Shown here: piece by piece, positions 60,028-64,000 of the stretch | Layout of the letters: each line of letters begins with the position of its first letter | How positions within the stretch are numbered: position 1 is the stretch's first letter | Source of the DNA: Adiantum capillus-veneris | Taxonomy: Eukaryota > Streptophyta > Polypodiopsida > Polypodiales > Pteridaceae | Assembly: GCA_014529385.2 (NCBI GenBank) | Contig: CM043959.1 | Span: 12,462,809-12,526,808, forward strand | Length of the DNA stretch: 64,000 nt | Reading direction: 5' to 3' | The notes under the pieces: model-generated | The model's database searches: none | Told to the model about the DNA's origin: nothing | What the model saw: only the letters and a program-made list of their open reading frames with translations | Made by a program: the position numbers and the translations under genes

Positions 60028-61992
60028 AGCCCGTACACGAGCAGCTCCCACAGACAGGGAGCGAGAGAACAACAAAAAGAGAGAGCGGAAGCGAAGGGCC
60101 ATCCAGTCTCGCATGTACAAATGTCTCCGCCAGGACGATGACCTCAATCTGCCAAAACATTGTGACAACAACGAGGTCTTCAAAGCTGTATGTAGGAGAG
60201 CAGGGTACATCGTGGAAGAGGATGGCACTACTTTCATGCCCATGTCGAGGTGCAGGCGCAGCCCACCTCCAGCTACGCACTCGCAGGATCTGCAGGGTGG
60301 TCATGTACGTCTGTCAATATATGAAGGCTTTACCCCAGATCGTTGGCCGCCCCGACGTCGTGTGCAGGATGCATCTTCTACGCCTCATAGTATAAGCTCA
60401 GATCCGGCCGCATCTCATGTGAACGCGAACATGATCTCCAATATCAATATTGCTCCAGCGACTCCCACGATCGCGAGCTCCCTTCTCCCTCGGCCTGCAG
60501 CCAGAGGTAGAGGGGACGGGGGCTCCTTCAGTGCCCCTGTCACCCCGCCTCTTAGCTCACCTCGCCTGCATGCCATCTCGAGGCCTTACGTCGACTCCTT
60601 ACCTGATTTTGTTCTGTCAAAATCCGATAGTCTTCTGCAATCAACTCTGCCCCAAAGCTCTCCACCTTCAAGAGCGCCCGGGGATTCCCTCTCCCAAAAT
60701 CGGATGCCGTTCGTGCAGCTACAGATCAGGGTTTTGATTCATCTCTATCCAAGGCTGACACCGGAAGAATTCATCCAAACATACCCAAAGACAAATACCC
60801 TGACTTTAACTCTACTTCCACGGCGGCCAGGTCAGACGACGTTGATTTGATGCTTCCCAGAGCACCCGCAGATGTGCTGCCCGATTTGGGTGCAGCTGAC
60901 TTTACAGGGTTTAAGAATTGCAACCCATTTTTTGCATCCTCGAGCTCCACGCCCACATATGCAACATCGACACAAGGGCTGGTCTCAGGCACATCCACCC
61001 CGGCCTCGACCTGTTTCTAAACGTCAAGGTCCAGGGTCGCCGGGCAATGGATCTGCGCCGTCAACCTAGTAGCAATTCTCAACAGTAATTTTTTATGATG
61101 CCCGTCAGATGTCAGACATGTCAGCATGCATAATCTGCATGGCAATGATTGCCAATCATTGTAAGACTCGTCAGCATGCAGAATGACGGGGTGTAGTTGC
61201 GCTGCAGGAGTGTACAACACCTCAGCATGCAGAATAACGCGTGGGCCTGCACGACTGTACCTGCCTTGAGTCAGAGACCAGTACTTGGCCCGGCTCCCCT
61301 GGACCTTGACGCCCGAGAATGGTCATTTACTGACCATTCCCATAATATTGACTCCCACCATGGCTCCTGGCCTCCGCCGGTCGCCATGGGGTCGTCAATA
61401 TTATGCGGAATGGTCAGTAAATGACCATTCCCTACCCCGTCAGGTACATGTACGCCCGCACAGTCCGGCTCACTTTACTCTTGGGGCGCTTGCACACCTA
61501 CCTCTGCAATATATATGTCCAGGGCCTTACCTATACACTTTGCAGACGCAATCTCCAATTTAGCGCTCTCTCAGTCGACCCAGCTGGCCGAATTAGATCA
61601 TGAGGATCAGTCGAGGCCTGATCCGCCACAGTACAGGTGCAAGAAGCCAAGTACACCCCCCCCCATCGTTGCCGTTGGGATTGGGGAGCATGGCATTGCC
61701 CAAAGCTGATACGCCGGAATTGACATCAAATCTGTTATATGCTGATCTGCATGGGTGCGAACCTCGGCATCTTCCATTGTCGGAAGGAAGAGGTGCGAAG
61801 ATCGACGCCTTAAAGAGGCATGATGTAGTGAAGCCCCGGGAGGGAGAAACTATACATGAGGTCTCTCTTGGTGAAGACGAGCTTCAACTCACTCTAGGAA
61901 CTGCGGTGCAGAGAAGTAATAAACCCTGCAGGATCCTCAGAAGGAGCTGTGTAATTTGTAAGCTGGCACTTCATGAATGCCTCGCTTCATAA
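60023..61992 (+). CDS. BES1/BZR1-family transcription factor, divergent
   Basis: The family relays brassinosteroid-type signals (in seed plants) as nuclear DNA-binding proteins. Residues 11-73 match its DNA-binding domain: [16 protein letters not shown], then [17 protein letters not shown] and [25 protein letters not shown] (about residues 168-181) is the Ser/Thr-Pro region that GSK3-type kinases phosphorylate. At 61825-61899 another reading frame gives [13 protein letters not shown] and DELQLTLG, the conserved C-terminal block with an EAR-like repressor motif. Between them the frame changes: a middle segment, about 60700-61020, reads [14 protein letters not shown] and [14 protein letters not shown] could not assign introns with certainty, so the gene may be spliced in an unusual way or have decayed in the middle. 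Start chosen at the ATG just after the GA tract. Confidence 0.78.
61317..61430. repeat. Inverted repeat inside the BZR-like locus
   Basis: Arms 61317-61352 and 61394-61430 are complementary except for a base or two, with a roughly 41-base loop. Each arm starts or ends with AATGGTCATTTACTGACCATT, itself a small hairpin (AATGGTCA / TGACCATT). It could be a MITE, a cruciform or an RNA hairpin in an intron. Confidence 0.85.
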
Positions 61993-62150
61993 TGGGCTCT
62001 AAAGTGCCCTCTTCAGAGTGAATTATGTATCACTTCTCAGAGTGAATTATGTATCACTTCTGCTTCGTAGTATAACAACGGGGGGTTAGTTTTGATGTCT
62101 CGATCATCTCTCTCTCTCTCTCTCTCCAAGCTTAACATTCTCCACTACAA

Positions 62151-62188
<38 letters not shown>

Positions 62189-64000
62189 AGCTTAACATTC
62201 TCCACTACAATTTTGGGAATTGTCGCACCTCTTTAAGATTCTACGTTTCCTTTTGGTCAACCTTTTCTAGAAACAAGGAGAGCTTTCGAGTGAACTTAAA
62301 CTTAGGTTATTAACTCTCTTTTTGGTCTCTTAAAAGTTTTACTACACTATGTGTAAAGGTAGTTCAAATTTCTTTGCTTGACAACTTGCAAGTGCGGGCA
62401 CTAAAGGGCTTTGAAAGTCTTTTGAATAGAAACACATCTTTAAATGCTATTTTTCAAATATGTATTCATCTTTTTGGATTAGAAAGTATATTCATAAGAG
62501 TTTGATCTTATGATATGGGGTTTTAATAAAGATTTTTTCATTTAAAAATTTTATAAAAGTTTATTTCATTGTCTACTTTTATTATTTTTATGTTTTTTAT
62601 GAAAAAATATTGATTTTTTTATTGTTTTAAATTTAAATTTTATTGTTTTCGTTTTATTTCTTTCTCATTTTATCTTATTTCAAAATGTTGATATGCAATA
62701 TGCATCTTTCACATTATTTAAGTAGAGCTTTTTGTAATATTTAAATTACTTGTGATATACTAGTTCGTAGTTAAAAAAATTCATTTGTGTGAAGATTCGT
62801 TAGAGTTTTTTCCACTCTCCAAGTCCTCACCTCTTCCTACACCGTACACGTCACTTTCTTGTCCGACCTTATCTTCCTGCGTCTGCCTCCCTTTCCCAGG
62901 TGTACGACTCTTTCTCTCTTCAAACCCTATGCATGTAGACCGCGAGTTGTTGAACTCCAGTCAGAGAACAAGCGAGCACACAAACCTGCTTCCCATGGGC
63001 GATGAAGCACACAACTAACATGCTTGTGCCCTGCATTTGTCTACATTAGGGATTTCATTAACGTAATCACGATCGTGTGATTACGTTAATAATTCTAGTA
63101 TTTACATAAGAAAATCACGTGATTACGTTAATTGTTAACGTGACTTTGATTATGACTTGCAAAAATCCATAGAGCCCGTTGTCGAGAAATTTGCGGTTTT
63201 GTCAGGAAAGCACTGGGCTTATGGCTGTGAGAGTTTGTGAGAGAACTCAACAAAAACTATATGAAGGAGTTAAACCATAGATGCCGTGAAGACTAGGGTT
63301 TGGGAAAGGGGAAGGGAAGTTGACTTACCATAAGGATACTAGATTCGTCGCGTTACCGACATAGTATCCAGACAGTAAGCCAATACTTATCACAAGGACA
63401 CCATCTTCCCCGCGTAACCGAGGTGATGCCCCCGTGGTAAGCACTATTCCATAGAACAGCTTACGCACACACTCCCATTGTGTGGTAAGGTACCTTATGA
63501 TTGCCGTGCAACACGACAAAAGGCACGCAACCACACAACGCATATACACACATAACACATACCCGGATCGTGTGGTCAAATTCAGCTAGCATTTTGGTTT
63601 TCAGACTCAATGTTTGCAGATCAGCCCTTAGGCTCGCAAATCACACCCTTCCGCTAGGAGATCTCACCGTACCGTCAAAACAGCCAACCTTTTTGACTTC
63701 AGCTAGCGTTTTCAGATTTCAACACCTAAGCGTTTTGCTAGTCATCGTCGCCGTCGTCACCATCGTCATCGTCGCCGACATACTCCCTGTTTCCCGCAAC
63801 AGATTAGATTTCAGTGAAGAATTACATGCTAAGCACTCAAAAATGGATCTCAATTGCCAAAAAAGAATAAAGATAAGAAATTCTTAACATCCAACCAAAG
63901 TAGATACAAGGGTATTTTGGGAATTTTTGAAATTTGAGTGGTATTTTGAGAATTTTCACAAATTGGAGGGGTATTTTGGTAATTCTCCCTAGATCATACA
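61993..64000. other. No gene recognised
   Basis: Two (CT)n tracts followed by the same text CAAGCTTAACATTCTCCACT (about 62106-62150 and 62154-62212) form a short tandem duplication. A very AT-rich stretch is at 62400-62780. Near-palindromes lie at 63058-63131, and two similar roughly 80-bp phrases with GTAACCGA/GTTACCGA at 63325-63430. The last 100 bases repeat GGGTATTTTGGGAATTTT-like phrases. No protein-like ORF is convincing. Confidence 0.55.
63058..63131. repeat. Palindromic repeats TTAACGTAATCAC
   Basis: TTAACGTAATCAC (63058-63070) and its complement (63077-63089) are separated by six bases; a third, complementary copy is at about 63119-63131 after ATCAC. Exact 13-bp arms. Confidence 0.8.

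Noticed and set aside
63501-63887. Plus-strand ORF of 128 codons
   Set aside because: Composition driven by CATCGTC repeats (a Val/Ile-rich run) and no recognisable domain or start context.
1-64000. tRNA, rRNA or CRISPR features
   Set aside because: No cloverleaf, rRNA core or regularly spaced repeat-spacer array was seen; the tandem repeats present have no unique spacers.

Overview
The window looks like nuclear DNA of a land plant. The evidence is a BES1/BZR1-type transcription factor (a plant-only family), short GT-AG introns, a Ty3/gypsy chromovirus-type retrotransposon with a Met-tRNA primer site, CACTA (En/Spm) transposons with DUF4218/DUF4216 modules, a plant-type Helitron, and dozens of very long (GA)n/(CT)n tracts. 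A large repeat-rich genome such as a fern's would fit, but the species cannot be fixed from this sequence.

Layout. 1-5398: part of a minus-strand Ty3/gypsy fossil with one LTR. 5399-9500: GA/CA microsatellites and unrecognised minus-strand coding fragments. 9505-14690: a decayed minus-strand Helitron (Rep plus PIF1-like helicase) with a fourfold internal duplication. 14700-19833: unrecognised ORFs, a roughly 400-bp tandem repeat and CT-rich satellite-like DNA. 19837-25774: CACTA copy A (TSD TCT). 25778-26910: microsatellites and a minisatellite. 26916-41486: a second gypsy fossil (TSD GTCCT) with CACTA copy B inside it. 42721-59775: a candidate new DNA transposon, described below, with CACTA copy C (51418-58694, TSD TAA) sitting in one of its introns. 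60023-61992: a BES1/BZR1-like gene. The remainder to 64000 is mostly non-coding.

The most notable object is 42721-59775. It is bounded by imperfect inverted repeats of 33 bp (30 of 33 bases equal, counted by eye). Without the CACTA it is about 9.8 kb. It carries four spliced genes in two tail-to-tail pairs: (1) a protein with a BAH-like domain, 391 aa, apparently intact; (2) a 572-aa protein starting with a histone H3-like tail (ARTKKTARK), followed by a full H3 fold and a C48/Ulp1-like SUMO-protease domain, six exons, apparently intact; (3) an unrecognised acidic protein with one in-frame stop; (4) a transposase-like protein with candidate D, D and E residues and a GGDLK...CxxC...LH layout reminiscent of the RAG1/Transib RNase-H fold. 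Genes 2 and 3 diverge from a shared 1.1-kb region holding seven copies of a CGTRCGCG-centred motif. I know of no described transposon that carries an H3-protease fusion plus a BAH protein. That novelty statement rests on memory and was not searched.

The three CACTA copies are one family, each with different internal deletions. All carry a captured fragment of a heavy-metal-associated (HMA/HIPP-like) host gene.
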